Of a stretch of DNA of 64,000 nt, positions 23,316 to 34,815 are shown piece by piece (within the stretch, counting starts at the first letter, position 1; each line of letters starts with the position of its first letter). Made by a program: the position numbers and the translations under genes. The notes beneath the pieces were generated by a model. It had not been told where the DNA came from. It did no database searches and saw only the letters and a list, made by a program, of their open reading frames with translations. The stretch comes from Timema cristinae (Eukaryota; Arthropoda; Insecta; Phasmatodea; Timematidae), in contig JBCFYV010000024.1 in assembly GCA_039000515.1 (NCBI GenBank), forward strand, positions 13,492,802 through 13,556,801, written 5' to 3'.

Positions 23316-24659
23316 CTAAATAAACATAGATTACAAAAGAATAAATACTTGACTAAAGTTTATTTTCACTCACTATTGAATGAAGATGAGGAATGAAGCA
23401 AGAAACAAGTTTATACCAAGATGTAAATATTCTTGATATTACATTTTTAATTTAACATAAATTCATACTTTAAAAAGGGTCCAGATGAAAATAGTAAAAT
23501 AATCATTCAATTATTTAGAAATCTACTTAGCTATTTTTAGTTTAATTACTTTGTCATGGTAATACAAGTAAACAACTTCAATCAGGTATAATTCAAAATG
23601 GACGATAATATTGAATAAATTACTGGTAGAAAGTGGTGTTAAAGCTCTATTACGTTATTAATTTGAAAATTGATATTAATTCTTAATAATTTGTTAAGTA
23701 ACCGAGTTATTTATAAGTGGAAATGTCGATATTATCTCAATTAAATAGGCTATGCTTACTATTGCGTTTTAAAAACTGATTATCAAGTACATCAAGTGTA
23801 GGCTTGAAAAATACGAGCCTACAAAACTTTCAATCTTATCTCGAGCTTAAAGGACGAGTTTGGCTCGAAGCTCAAAATCCGAGTACTCGTAGAGCCCTAA
23901 TATATATTGTGCCTTGTAAATATTCATCAATCAGGGCAAGATCAATGAAATAATTGCCAAAATACATTTGGGAAATATAAATTAAGTCATATGAGAATCA
24001 CAATACTTATATCAGCTGTTTTTGATATTTATAATAATCAATTTATGTTTCATCTTTTAGGAAATACTTAATTTACAAAGAAGATATTTCCATTATTATG
24101 GTAGAAAAAATACACACATTTTACTATATTTATTTTGGTACGGTACGCATAAAACCTTTTTTACACTTGTATTATAACTAAACTATTTACGCAATAAATC
24201 AGTTGGGTGTTAATTATTACATGCTTGCATAGTATTAATTATCTTCACTGGAAAAATTAAAATATGAATAACTTCTAAACAAAAAAAACCTAGAGGGCCT
24301 GGTTGGTGAAAAACTCTGCAAAATGTAACAGTCGTTATCTTAAACAGTAAAACCCACAGTACATTTCAAGACCGCTTGGTACAAGAGTAACAAAAGGATA
24401 AACTGAATGGAAGGCCGTCATAAATCGGACCCTTGTCAAGGAAGTTGTTTTCCCTAAGCAAGGCACTATATTTTGGAAGATGCTGACGTCAACTTACACT
24501 GTCTTAATTTGGTTTTAAGCCACACCTTCACCCTCTCGTTCCCCAAAAACGGGTTTTAGACTTACACTTGACAGGGCCAAGGAACTTAAGTTACATTATT
24601 AAAATATTTTATACAAAAATCGCCCAGATTTAAGTGACAATATTGTCTTGTCTGGTTTG
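23316..24659. other. AT-rich DNA upstream of the esterase exon
   Basis: No upstream coding exon of the esterase is recognisable. A patch at about 23800-23890 (tctcgagcttaaaggacgag, tggctcgaagctcaaaatcc) resembles the gagccgagcttcgagccgaa patch near 31060 and may be a small dispersed element. Confidence 0.4.
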
Positions 24660-24850
24660 ATAATGACAGGGATGTCGGGACTCAAATCCTATCGAGTTGT
24701 ACCGAGCTGGTCTTTCCTAAACGGTTTACCACTTTAACTGTACGCACATGCGTAAATATTTCTTATTAAACCTTCTTGTTTCTTCGTCATAGCCCATTAG
24801 AGCAAATAAATGCGAATATCCTGGATGAGTATTTTGAATAGATCACACAA
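24660..24850 (+). mobile_element. Degenerate SINE-C fragment
   Basis: Remnants in order: gggactcaaatcctatcgag (B-box region), cctaaacggtttaccacttt, acgcacatgcgtaaatat, cccattagagcaa, and a tail with cctggatgagtatttt. Confidence 0.5.
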
Positions 24851-24916
24851 AAGGTGCAACTACCTATATGGCTAGTAGTTATTTTTTAAATAACAAATAA
24901 AATATATAATTATTTT

Positions 24917-25154
24917 AGTACCACGTCTTACTACCCGTTTTGTTTATACACTTATATACTATTTACAGTTATAGTTTTAAGGATCGGGAAAGTTATATTT
25001 AGAGGAACTGTACCCACATTTGCGTTGAAGATAGTAGAAAACCTTTTGGAAAAACCATCCCCATAACACCCGACCGAGATTCGAACCTCGATCTCCCAGT
25101 CACCGGCAGTCGAATCTACTGCGATAGTAATGACTTAGACTACGAGGCCATCAA
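24917..25154 (-). mobile_element. SINE-C copy, minus strand
   Basis: Minus-strand order: gatggcctcgtagtctaagt head, ggttcgaatctcggtcgggt B-box, then tctaaatataactttcc body and aacgggtagtaagacgtggt-like tail. The B-box is close to the consensus GGTTCGANTCC. Confidence 0.75.
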
Positions 25155-25769
25155 AGCAGTGAATTATACTTCTGTGTGTTTGCGTAAAGGGATGTTTCTA
25201 TATATTTCATTAATTTGAATATAGTTTGGTACTTTATAAATCAGATTACCTTTAGTAACGAAATATCTACAAAAAGGAAGGTTATTTTTTAATGTCCCAT
25301 AAAAAATTTTTTTTTACTAATTTTCAATAATAGTCTAAATCAGCAAGATAGCCTTATCACTAAATAACACTAAATAATATTATATTTACCTCTTAACAAT
25401 CATGCGGGTTTATTACTGACGTGGACTTGGGTTTTTAGTGTCTAATTTATTGTAATTATTCTTTTCACATTAAAGTTATATTTATGAGAACGCGAGATAA
25501 CTTAATCGTTTACAAAATTGTTGTCATATATCTGGAAAATAAGGAAATGTCACTGGATTTTGTAATATAAATAATGTTTGTGATGATTTTGGAAATAAAC
25601 AATAGCAAAGAGTAAGCGAGAGCAACTATCAAATTTACTATCAATATTTTCAAGCTCTCGTCACCAGAGTAAGACATTTTAGCGTTCTTTTCTAACTGGA
25701 CAGAGAAACAATGCACTATATTAGCTACACAAAAAAACCACTCATATATTGTTAAGGGAAATGGCTGTT

Positions 25770-25930
25770 GAAAAAAATTCCAGGACGCCCTTGAGATAAA
25801 TTCAAGAACTGTTGATACCACTATGGGAAGAAAATTAATCTTTATGTTTTTACTGGAGAATTATTTGATATATTTGGACAAAAAAAATATTTAAAAACTG
25901 CAAAAACACTTCTCTTTACTCGTATCGCTT
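25770..25930. mobile_element. Right half of a foldback MITE
   Basis: ttccaggacgcccttgagat, attcaagaactgttgatacc, taatctttatgtttttactg and atatttggacaaaaaaaa match the right half of the FB family. The left half is absent or unrecognisable. The 25-bp minisatellite starts exactly where the element ends. Confidence 0.5.
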
Positions 25931-26530
25931 ACACTTTCACTTTAACCACTCCTATTCAGGTTCACTTTAACCACTCCTACTCACGTTCATTTTAACCACT
26001 CCTACTCACGTTCACTTTAACCATCACTCACGCTACTTACCACTACTCACGCTCACTTTAACCACTCCTACTCAAGTTCACTTTAACCACTCTTACTCAC
26101 GTTCACTTTAACCACTCCTACTCACGCTCACTTTAACCACTCCTACTCAAGTTCACTTTAACCACTCCTACTCAAGTTCACTTTAACCACTCCTACTCAC
26201 GTTCATTTTAACCACTCCTACTCGACGTCACTTTAACCACTCCTACTCAAGTTCACTTTAACCACTCTTACTCACGCTCACTTTAACCACTCCTACTCAC
26301 GTCACTTTAACCACTCCTAATGACGTTCACTTTAACCACTCCTACTCACGTTCACTTTAACCACTCCTACTCAAGTTCATTTAACCACTCCTACTGACGC
26401 TCACTTTAACCACTCCTACTGACGTTCACTTTAACCACTCCTACTCACGTCACTTTAACCACTCCTACTCAAGTTCACTTTAACCACTCCTACTCACGCT
26501 CACTTTAACCACTCCTACTCACGTTCACTC
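25931..26530. repeat. 25-bp minisatellite, about 24 copies
   Basis: The unit is ttcactttaaccactcctactcacg (25 bp; shown as two halves ttcactttaacc and actcctactcacg). Variants alternate cacg, caag and gacg at the junction, and some units lack one T. The array is a clean head-to-tail block with no coding frame across it. Confidence 0.95.
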
Positions 26531-27643
26531 AGTCAATTAATACGGATGTGACTTAATGACTTCGTCAGGCACTGCAATTTTGTGCAAACATAACGATTTA
26601 AAATTAATATTTTTCATTCATGTTTTATCAAATTATGTATATCAATAAATCAACTTAACCCGCAACTATAATGTCATATTCATTTTATTTCATAATATTG
26701 CACAACGATAACCTATTTACGACGTTGGTAGGAGACGCATAGCACGACCTGGGACCTGAACAGAGAAAATAGAGCCAATTGACCGTAAATAAGTAACACA
26801 CATTTATCGTCACAGATCCGGGCATGCGTTGGAGCCAGTCAGAATCCAAACCCAAAACGTTCGGTGAGATTTTGTCACGTGTCCTTACAGTTTTATTCTT
26901 TAATCCATAGTTTTTTGGGAAAAGCAGTGACATATTTGTCTTTAGTAACTAAAACACAATCAATCAAGAGTGCAGAGACTGTCCATTTTCCTTTAGTTTT
27001 TATAGAAACCCTGAGTACTTTATTTAGAGACTTAGTTAAGAGAGTGAAAGGGCTGTATGAAAGTATAGGTCCTTGATCATATGAGGTTGTATGATTCTCT
27101 ATCTGTGTTATTCCAATTATTCGTGGATTTACTGTTTTGTTTATTTTATCATTATGTGCACGTATTTCTTTTTAAAGTTTGGAAAACAATTTTAATTCTT
27201 ATTTTCTTAGCGTCTAGTTTTTCTTTAATCTTGTAAATGGAGCTATATTTATTTAATTCTGTTAAATTATAGTGACCTAAGTTTTTTTTAAGATACGTAG
27301 AAGTAAAATAAAAATTAAACATACCATATATGTTAAATAAAAAATAAAAAAAATAAAGTAGCTATTTGAAAAATAATAGAAAAGGAAGGAAAAAAAATAT
27401 ATGAAATATTAATTAATTCCCTACTAGAATTTTTTTTAATGCAATTCAAAATAACTCTAAGTTACATAATGTCAATTAATACCTAAAAGAACATTAATTT
27501 TATCGTCAATTTCAATGAACAGATAATAATATCAAGAAAAGCTCTGTTTGTACAAATCCATAAATAAATTAAGTAATTAAACTTTGTTAAAATTTAAATA
27601 TTGATTTAAAAAAAATTAAAGTTTGAACCAACAACCCAAAAGG
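26531..27643. other. No gene seen
   Basis: About 26690-27080 is less AT-rich and has 70-82 codon frames on both strands, none with recognisable similarity. From 27100 the DNA is very AT-rich. Confidence 0.4.
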
Positions 27644-27905
27644 GGTGACTGTGGTCTAGGGTAAGGTTCAGACTTCTGTGGGCGGGTTCAAACCTCAGTC
27701 CCGCACGATTATCTGATTTCCAAACCCTTCCTACACCTCGACAAGACATCTTGTGAATGTTGGAATGCCAGGCGCCACCGTGTTCGGATTCCACGTAACT
27801 GTAGGTCCTTCATTTCATCTCAAATCACCTACATTACACATTACGTAAGTGCGTATAACCCGAACGGGTATAAGACGCGGGCTAATAATAATAATAATAA
27901 TACAA
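27644..27905 (+). mobile_element. SINE-A copy with many single-base deletions
   Basis: All SINE-A segments are present in order, but it lacks single bases at roughly fifteen places compared with the copies at 19585 and 50353 (for example gtctagggtaaggttcag, ccgcacgattatctg, ccaccgtgttcgg). Substitutions are far fewer than deletions. It ends in a short AAT tail. Confidence 0.9.
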
Positions 27906-28277
27906 CCTAAAACTATACTTGACACAAAAGCTATGATAATACTGCAACCATCAAGAAATATATCATATATATCAAAATATCATTGAGAGACATATTTAAC
28001 AAAAAAGTTAAACGTAGGTATATTCTGATCTTGGTAAAAATTTCGTTTTAATGATAATGTTTTCCCTATAAGAATCCTAGATTAGTAAAATAGAATTTAT
28101 TAATGTAGTTTTTAGGAAAAATAAAGCCCAAAGGTGAATTTAAAATGCTAGAACTGTTCAATTCAAAATAGTTTTTCCAACTTATTTTTAATTTCTTCTT
28201 GATTTACTTGTTTAAAAACCAGTACCTATGGGTGTACTACAGCCTGCTCTGTAGGACACCAAAAAACCCCAACACCG

Positions 28278-28502
28278 CTACAGCGCTGTCCTATAAAATA
28301 CAAAACATTTGGTGACCCTAGGTATATCTCCTCTCATCCTCACACACACGCAAGTAAAACACGTGTCTCCAGAAACTTTGAAGGATGGCAGAATGACCAC
28401 GAACCCTCCTGGTGTTTCTCGACAAATGGGTACATATTGTTTACCATCCAAAATTGTTTTTGCTCTGTAACTGTCTGGCATAGCTTGGTCTCCATCAGAC
28501 AG
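28278..28502 (-). other. Open frame of unknown nature, possible exon
   Basis: A minus-strand frame of about 74 codons reads LSDGDQAMPDSYRAKTIL, then DGKQYVPICRETPGGFVVIL and a C-rich CFTCVCV segment. It is GC-richer than its surroundings, which is the only reason to note it. I do not recognise a family and see no convincing splice acceptor. It may be part of an unrecognised repeat. Confidence 0.25.
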
Positions 28503-28732
28503 TAATTACGAAAGTGGTTAAGGAGATTAATATAGGTCTATACGTTATAAGTTGATTCATACATCAAATGGTTGTAGACCTCTTCACAAGAAAAGTCATT
28601 TTGTCAGATATATCATGATGGAGACCTTAACTTAAACTTGACGTTAAGTAGATTAATAATCTTGTCATCTACAGAGGTTCAGCTTAGATTAGTTTGATAA
28701 CTGTTATCTAAATGATTTATGAACAGTGGTAA

Positions 28733-28966
28733 TGGTGGCCACGCGGACTAATCAAAGTCTAAAATAACCTTGTGGGATGGATATGGGGCGTTCGAGGTTA
28801 GGATCAGGGCTGGATGAATATAAGGTGTTTTTTTTCCTAAATTGTTTCCCACTCTCTGTTAATTCAAATGTAGCACATTTTTTCTATATAACCCATATTA
28901 CTCATCCCTTCACATTAGCGTTATTAAAATACGTTTAGCTTGGATGGGTAGTGAGACGCGATGAAT
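28733..28966 (+). mobile_element. SINE-C copy, degenerate
   Basis: Head ggtggccacgcggactaatc, centre gcgttcgaggttagga, body tttcctaaattgtttcccac, then cacattagcg and tail gatgggtagtgagacgcgat. Confidence 0.65.
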
Positions 28967-30205
28967 AAAAAAAAACTATGATCACTTTTATAATATTTGA
29001 TGATGTCATACATAAATATCTGAACGTGTATATGTAAAGTCCGTTCACGATAGGTTTTTACCTGGATGACAGTTAGAAAATCACACGTTTAGGTTTTGGG
29101 TTGCCACCACTTGTAAAAGATCACTGTTTTTTTTATAAATGTAAAGATCTTTAATTACCTGTTATATATTACATTTAAAATTACGTACGCTTAAGTTTTC
29201 TCATACTATTTCATTTTTTTAGATAATTTTATTTTATCCAACTCGAAACAATATTTTAAACACAATTAAAAGTACTTATTCTTCGTTTTGGAACGTTATT
29301 GATTTTATGTAATATAGTGCACACATCAATACCTTTTAATAAAGGCATCATATTTACTTGGAAAAGAGAAAATTGTTGTAATTTTTTTACATACAACAAA
29401 TTATTTTATGATTATTTTATCTTAGTTTGAAAAATTTAACTGAATAAAATATTTTCATCAAATGCGTGTCTGTATCATTGTTCAACCATATGGTTTAAAT
29501 TCGTCAGTCGCCATTTTGAAGCTATGTTCGTTAGAAGTTTTTGTGAAAGTGGTGTGAATATTTTTTTAAGTGGAATAAAACGATAAATAAACTTTGTGTC
29601 CGTATTCAAATAAATATATAAATAATATTGGCCCAGATTACTGTGGTTAACTATATCACATTAATATATTACAATCTGTTTTCATTACAGTCATCCAAAG
29701 TGATAGATGTCAGCTGTTGGCGTAGTAATATATTAGAGATTACTTCTAGTAACATTTTGAGCTGTCATCCAAGTAAACTTAGGTCGTGAATGAATTATAA
29801 TATTGTTTTATAGTTTTATATATATATATATATAAATATATTTATCGTACAGATAAATTCAGTTAATAACACGCGTAAAATATTAAAGGGGCTGATAACC
29901 TTTATATGGTTTCTAACTTAAACCTCCCGATAGCAATATTTATGCGTTAGCCATAAGACCTTCCCTTTATAATATAATAACGATTGCAAACCAATTGCTG
30001 TTGATTGGTTGGTTACTAGACCTTTAAGGGGTATTATACCCCTCCTAGTGATTAAATAGGTCGGTCTTTGTCTAGCTTGAGAGACTCAGGAGTTCAGGCA
30101 CAGGCGTTCAGAAACTCTAAAGATTGGGGGGGGGGGATTTGGAAGCTCAATGTCGTTACTCTTTGGAACTTATTAGCGGAGGCCATATTTCGCGCGGTGA
30201 CTCAA
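28967..30205. other. AT-rich DNA, no gene seen
   Basis: Contains a (TA)n run at about 29818-29835, a small hairpin aaggggtattatacccctcc at about 30028-30047, and a run of 11 G at about 30126-30136. Confidence 0.4.
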
Positions 30206-30592
30206 GCCTGTGTCACACTGAGCTAATTTACTATCCGCTACTCTATTAGCCTAGTGCGACATAAAAAAAAAACCGTCTACTAGCGCTCGCTAGCGAGTGA
30301 ATGAAGCAGTAGCTATAGTTGGACGTGTTCAACTTTTGGCTCTACCGACCTTAAGGGTCACGTGACTCACTCGCCGCTAGCGAGTAACGCTATAGTCGCC
30401 TGATGTGATGGTGGAATCAAAGTGCACCCACGTGGTTGTATAGGCATGTGCTATATTTATTTTGTGTTAAAATCCAATCTACGCTACCACATGATTTGCC
30501 TCTACCTAAACACAATATGACATGGCAGTAGCTGGAAAATGTAATAGCGTTTAATGAAGTAATACAGTGTGACACAACCTAAATCAGCTTCC
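30206..30592. mobile_element. Probable MITE with TGTGTCACACTG ends
   Basis: The left end cctgtgtcacactgag pairs with the right end cagtgtgacacaac. Subterminal inverted segments are also seen: cgctcgctagcgagtgaatg near 30291 against actcactcgccgctagcgag near 30367. There is no coding frame. Superfamily is not assigned; I cannot define a target duplication with certainty. Confidence 0.55.
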
Positions 30593-30607
30593 AGACTAGT
30601 GAACTGA

Positions 30608-30868
30608 CCCGCCTCGGTGGCGTAGTTGGCTAACGCGCTTGTCGTGTTGAGCTCGACTGCCGAGGACTTGGAGATCTAGGTTCGAATCTCGATCGGGTGA
30701 ACTGGGGGTGGTTTTCCTAAATGGTTTTCCACTCTCCCTCCACGCAAATGCGGGTTCACTTCCTCTAATTCAACCTTCCTAATTCCTAATCCATTAGCAT
30801 AATTAGTACTTAAAGCGTATAACCCGAACGGGTAGTAAGACGCGGTGCTAAATATTATTATTATTATA

Positions 30869-30911
<43 letters not shown>

Positions 30912-30919
30912 ATTATTAT
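30608..30919 (+). mobile_element. Full-length SINE-B with target duplication
   Basis: tRNA-like head cctcggtggcgtagttggct carries an A-box and taggttcgaatctcgatcgg the B-box. Body: ggttttcctaaatggttttc, cacgcaaatgcggg. The 37-nt 3' end at 30815-30851 is identical to that of SINE-A, followed by a TTA-type tail. tagtgaactga (30597-30607) and tagtgatctga (30920-30930) are the target duplication with one mismatch. This is the best-preserved member of the B type here. Confidence 0.92.
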
Positions 30920-31416
30920 TAGTGATCTGAACCTCTAGCTGAGCCTCGTTAACGGTAGATAAATGAGTTCGTCGGAATACTCGCATCAGCCTAGTGAATG
31001 CCGGTGTTTTGACGAACATCAAAGGATGTTACGAGGTTCAGCTCCCTGGACGGAGCTGTGAGCCGAGCTTCGAGCCGAACCACTTGTAACTTTAAATTAT
31101 TTTTTATTTCTAATTAAACTTTCATCACACGCGCTTGAAATATTAGCTGAGCAGTTGCGTGTTGTAAATTTTACTACACCTTAAAATGTTGTTTGAAATT
31201 CTTTTTTTATAATTGACATCAAATATTAACTGCAAATTTGTTTTATAATAGGCCAAGAGAAATAAATAAAGATTAAGTTAATCTTTAAAAATTATTGATT
31301 ATATTAAAAACAATATTAAAAACAATATTTACAGTTACATGATTACTCGCGTGTTGTAAATTGTATACTGATGATAATACTTCTTTGCACACTTAAAGTA
31401 AGTTTGAAACTGCATA

Positions 31417-31570
31417 GTGGTCTAACGCGTTAATTTTGTGCTAGGCTGTCGTGCTCAAGGTGATGGGGGTTAGGCAAGATCCGGGTTCAAATCTTGATTG
31501 GGACTATTTAGGGTGATATTTATTATATGGTTTCACACTATCCTTCCACGCAAATGTGGGTATATTACCT
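31417..31570 (+). mobile_element. SINE-B/C copy truncated at its 3' side
   Basis: Head gtggtctaacgcgttaattt, B-box gggttcaaatcttgattggg, body tccttccacgcaaatgtggg; the conserved tail is absent. An FB element starts about 180 bp downstream. Confidence 0.7.
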
Positions 31571-31747
31571 CTAAAATTATTATTTTCTCATTTCTATTCC
31601 ATAATATCATATACTTTAATAATTCTGTATATACTCTGTTTAAAGACCTTAAATAGGTATTGCAGACAGTCTCAAGAGTCACCGGTTGTTTTGAAACGTA
31701 TACATGTTATTGCGAGTCTTTCCTGCACACTCATGGATTCTCTTAAG

Positions 31748-32109
31748 GTACGGCAGAAGGGAGCACGAGTAATTTTACAGTTTTCATAGCATTACATTTT
31801 TTTGGCCAAAATAAATCAAATATTTGTCCAGTAGTAACGTAGAATTTAGTTTTCTGCACATGCTAATATCATCAGATCTTGAATATCTGTCAAAGGTGTC
31901 CTGGAATTTTGCCAAAACTTTTTAAATAAAGAGAAAAGATTTTGACCAAATTCTAGGACACTCTTGACAGATATTTAAGATCTGATGATATTAACATGTT
32001 CAGAAAACTAAACTCTATGTTGCTACTGGAGAAATATTTGATTTATTTTGGCCAAAAAAATGTAAATCTATAAAAACTGTAAAATTACTCGCACTCCCTT
32101 CTGTCGCAC
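31748..32109. mobile_element. Best-preserved foldback MITE (FB family)
   Basis: About 360 bp, almost entirely two inverted arms. Outer ends: ggcagaagggagcacgagta pairs with tactcgcactcccttctgtc. Inner: aatatctgtcaaaggtgtcc pairs with ggacactcttgacagatatt, and tatcatcagatcttg pairs with aagatctgatgata. The spacer is short. No open frame. Such elements are non-autonomous and need a transposase from elsewhere. Confidence 0.85.
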
Positions 32110-32553
32110 ACTAAACGGATTTTTTTTTTAGCATTTTTGGCTGAATCAAAATAATTAGATGCTTAGTAACTTGGTGATATTAGAGTTAAGTTTTTATCTT
32201 GTACTACTAATTTTTTGAAATTTAATTTGGTGGTGCAATCTATTTCAAATATATTCTGCGCGCCCTAGTACATTTGAATTGTCTACTCTAAGACACATTT
32301 CTGACACGACGATCTCCCTTTTAACCTATATATTATATTAGACATGACTATCATCCAATTAAGTCATACTTTTGTTATACTCTATCTGGTAATTTTTTCA
32401 ATAAAAACTATTAAAAATAATTACAATTCACTTATCTAATAACGTAGCTGATAAAAAAGAAATCATATAATTTTATGAAATTCAACATTGTATAATCTTT
32501 AAAGTTCTATGGCTTAGCAACAATTATTTTTCGAGAAATTTTCCCTTGTTAAA

Positions 32554-32830
32554 GGTTACCTGGTGGTCTAGGGGTAAGGTGTCAGACTTCTGTGTTGGGG
32601 GTCCGGGGTTCAATCCTCGATCCCGGCACAGATTTATCTTATTGCCAAACCCTTCCTTCACCTCTGACAAGACGTGTATTAATCACAACTTGTGAATGTG
32701 GGGAATGCCAGGCCTCCACCGTGGCTCGTATCCCACGTTAAACTGTAGAGTTTCCATTTTATTACACAATCACTCTACCATTACACATTAGCGTAAGTGC
32801 ATATAGCTCGGACGGCTAATAATAAATAAT
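32554..32830 (+). mobile_element. SINE-A copy, degenerate tail
   Basis: Head ggttacctggtggtctaggg, B-box gggttcaatcctcgatcccg, the gtgtattaatcacaacttgt variant, then the body. The 3' end is worn (gcatatagctcggacggcta) and the AAT tail is very short. Confidence 0.9.
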
Positions 32831-33290
32831 ATTCCATTTATTAAATATGTATTTGAACAAATAAATTAATGATAAAATATTTCAAAATTTGGAAAAGGTT
32901 GGCTTGCATAACAGCATTAAATTATTATTAAAAGGAAAGTTCAATCTTAAAATTAATGAACTTATTAATTTTTAACTATTATTTTGTGAGGAAGTGATTA
33001 TAACTCACCATGCGATAGAAAATATTTGAAATATTATTCAAATTTACCTGTCGAAAGTTTTCCATCGGAACTTATTACAAACTAAGGTGGGAATGGTTTA
33101 TTTTTTCAAACAAAGTTTAGTTGAAATAAGATTTCAAAAAACGTGACTAGGAAGTTTAACAAACTTTAGTGGTCTATTTCTCGTGACATATCGATCAATT
33201 CTATCAAGGGATATAATTTTGAAAACAAACTTTCATACCATGACAATTTAATAAAATCTAGGATATTTAGTAAACTTCAAAGGCGCTGAT

Positions 33291-33545
33291 GCCATATTAG
33301 TGTTTTAAATGAACTGATATAAGTGGGATAATTAGCCTGTCAGAGCGTGTGCATATTAGTGTTTAATTCACAAATGTAGGTTACATTATTAGCCTGTCAG
33401 AGCGTGGCATATTAGTGTTTAATTCACAAATGTAGGTTACATTATTAGCCTGTCAGAGCGTGGCATATTAGTGTTTAATTCACAAATGTAGGTTGTATTA
33501 TTAGCCTGTTAGTGCGTGGCTTATTAGTGTTTTAAATTCACTAGT
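33291..33545. repeat. 56-bp tandem repeat, about 4.5 copies
   Basis: The unit starts gcatattagtgtttaattca, continues caaatgtaggttacattatt and ends agcctgtcagagcgtg. Two central units are identical and the outer ones diverge, as expected from recent unequal exchange or slippage. Confidence 0.9.
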
Positions 33546-33805
33546 GTAAGTAGGGTTAATACGTTACATAAATATTATAGTATAGTAATCGTATACTATA
33601 GGATAGTATTTTCAATCGTAAGCTTTACCTCGTTTACTTCCTGAAGACTAGAACCAGACCTAATGGGAGTATTTAAAATTAATGTATATTCCACACGTAT
33701 TTTCTAAACCAACTGTTTACACCTACACAACACCAAGTCACACTTCACTCAATACATCGTTGTAAGAAAGGAAATCTATATAAAAGTCAATTATGTGTTC
33801 TCAGG

Positions 33806-33870
33806 TCGTCCCGGGAATCGAATCCTTAACCATGATTTTAGGAATTTAAAAAAAGTGTATAGCCAAAACG
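33806..33870 (-). mobile_element. Short SINE-D-like head remnant, minus strand
   Basis: On the minus strand ggattcgattcccgggacga is a good B-box, resembling the head of the SINE-D copy at 46307. The body is not preserved. Confidence 0.35.
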
Positions 33871-33984
33871 CTACTTTTAGTCGCTCTGTATGAACAAAAA
33901 CTATGCCAGGATATATTTACACATCATACCCGCTATTAGATGAGGTGATTACAATAATTATGAATGATGATAACAGTTCTTCTT

Positions 33985-34072
33985 TCAGGAAAAATACAAC
34001 TGGGTATCAAACCCGTGACTTCTAGATTATTAGCGAGGGGCATTGTCCTCTCAACAAAGAGGCTAGTCTCAA
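33985..34072 (-). mobile_element. SINE-D head fragment, minus strand
   Basis: On the minus strand it reads gttgagaggacaatgcccct, then cacgggtttgatacccagtt, then atttttcctgaaagaag. The element at 46307 has the same order (B-box, then tattttttcctgaaag). Confidence 0.5.
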
Positions 34073-34154
34073 CAATCCTGAAAAGAGTGGCTGTGATGTA
34101 TTCATACTTTGGTACTCTTATTATTTTATAAACAATGGTTTGATGCTTAAAACT

Positions 34155-34557
34155 CTACCAAAGGGGTTTGAATGGGAGGCAAGTTAAGGTAGATATTATG
34201 TTTCTAGTTTTTTTTATAACAAAACATTTCAGTTAGAGACATAAATAACATATTTCCCCAGTGGATACGTATAGTTCAATTTTCGACACTCGATGATATC
34301 AACGATTCTTTAAAAATTGTCTTAACTCATGAGTATAGTGGCACTTGAAGAAAAAGAAAAAAAATCTAAGTAAAATTCCATGACACTCAAAACAAACATT
34401 AAAGAATTTATGAGATTAAATGTGTAGAAAATTAACTAAATAAACACAATTACTGAAGCAATATTTTATTTGTTTTGGCCAAAAGAATTTTTCGTGATAA
34501 AAACTGCAAAAATATTTACTTTAGGACTAACTAACACTCCTGTCCAACCTACCTTAA
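34155..34557. mobile_element. Foldback MITE (FB family), diverged
   Basis: Left end atgggaggcaagttaaggta pairs with taccttaag and cctgtccaacc on the right. Inner landmarks include gatgatatcaacgattcttt mirrored by aaagaatttatgagatta, and a fold centre near aaattccatgacactc. More diverged than the copy at 31748. Confidence 0.6.
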
Positions 34558-34639
34558 GATTTTATCAAGTCGGGTTATCAAACTCAAAGGGTAGTATTTC
34601 TGATAAAATATAAATATCTACCTCCATATATCTACAAGC

Positions 34640-34815
34640 CAGTGCCGATGATGGGGAGATATGGGTTAACATCCTGGTTAGATGTATAGGTGGTTTTCCT
34701 AACTGGTTTTACATTCTCTCTCCACGAAATTGCGGGTGTACTTGCTCTAAGTTCAACCTTCCTCGGCCTTAGTACACAAGCGTATAGCCCGGATGGGTAC
34801 TAAGCCTTTAAAAAA
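34640..34815 (+). mobile_element. SINE-C 3' part
   Basis: Starts inside the head (cagtgccgatgatggggaga), then ggtggttttcctaactggtt, ctccacgaaattgcgggt, cttgctctaagttcaacctt and the tail agcccggatgggtactaag. Confidence 0.65.

Noticed and set aside
26864..27076. 70-codon frame on the plus strand as an exon
   Set aside because: No family similarity, no splice sites of note and average composition.
33291..33545. CRISPR-like array
   Set aside because: The units are directly adjacent with no unique spacers and the DNA is eukaryotic.
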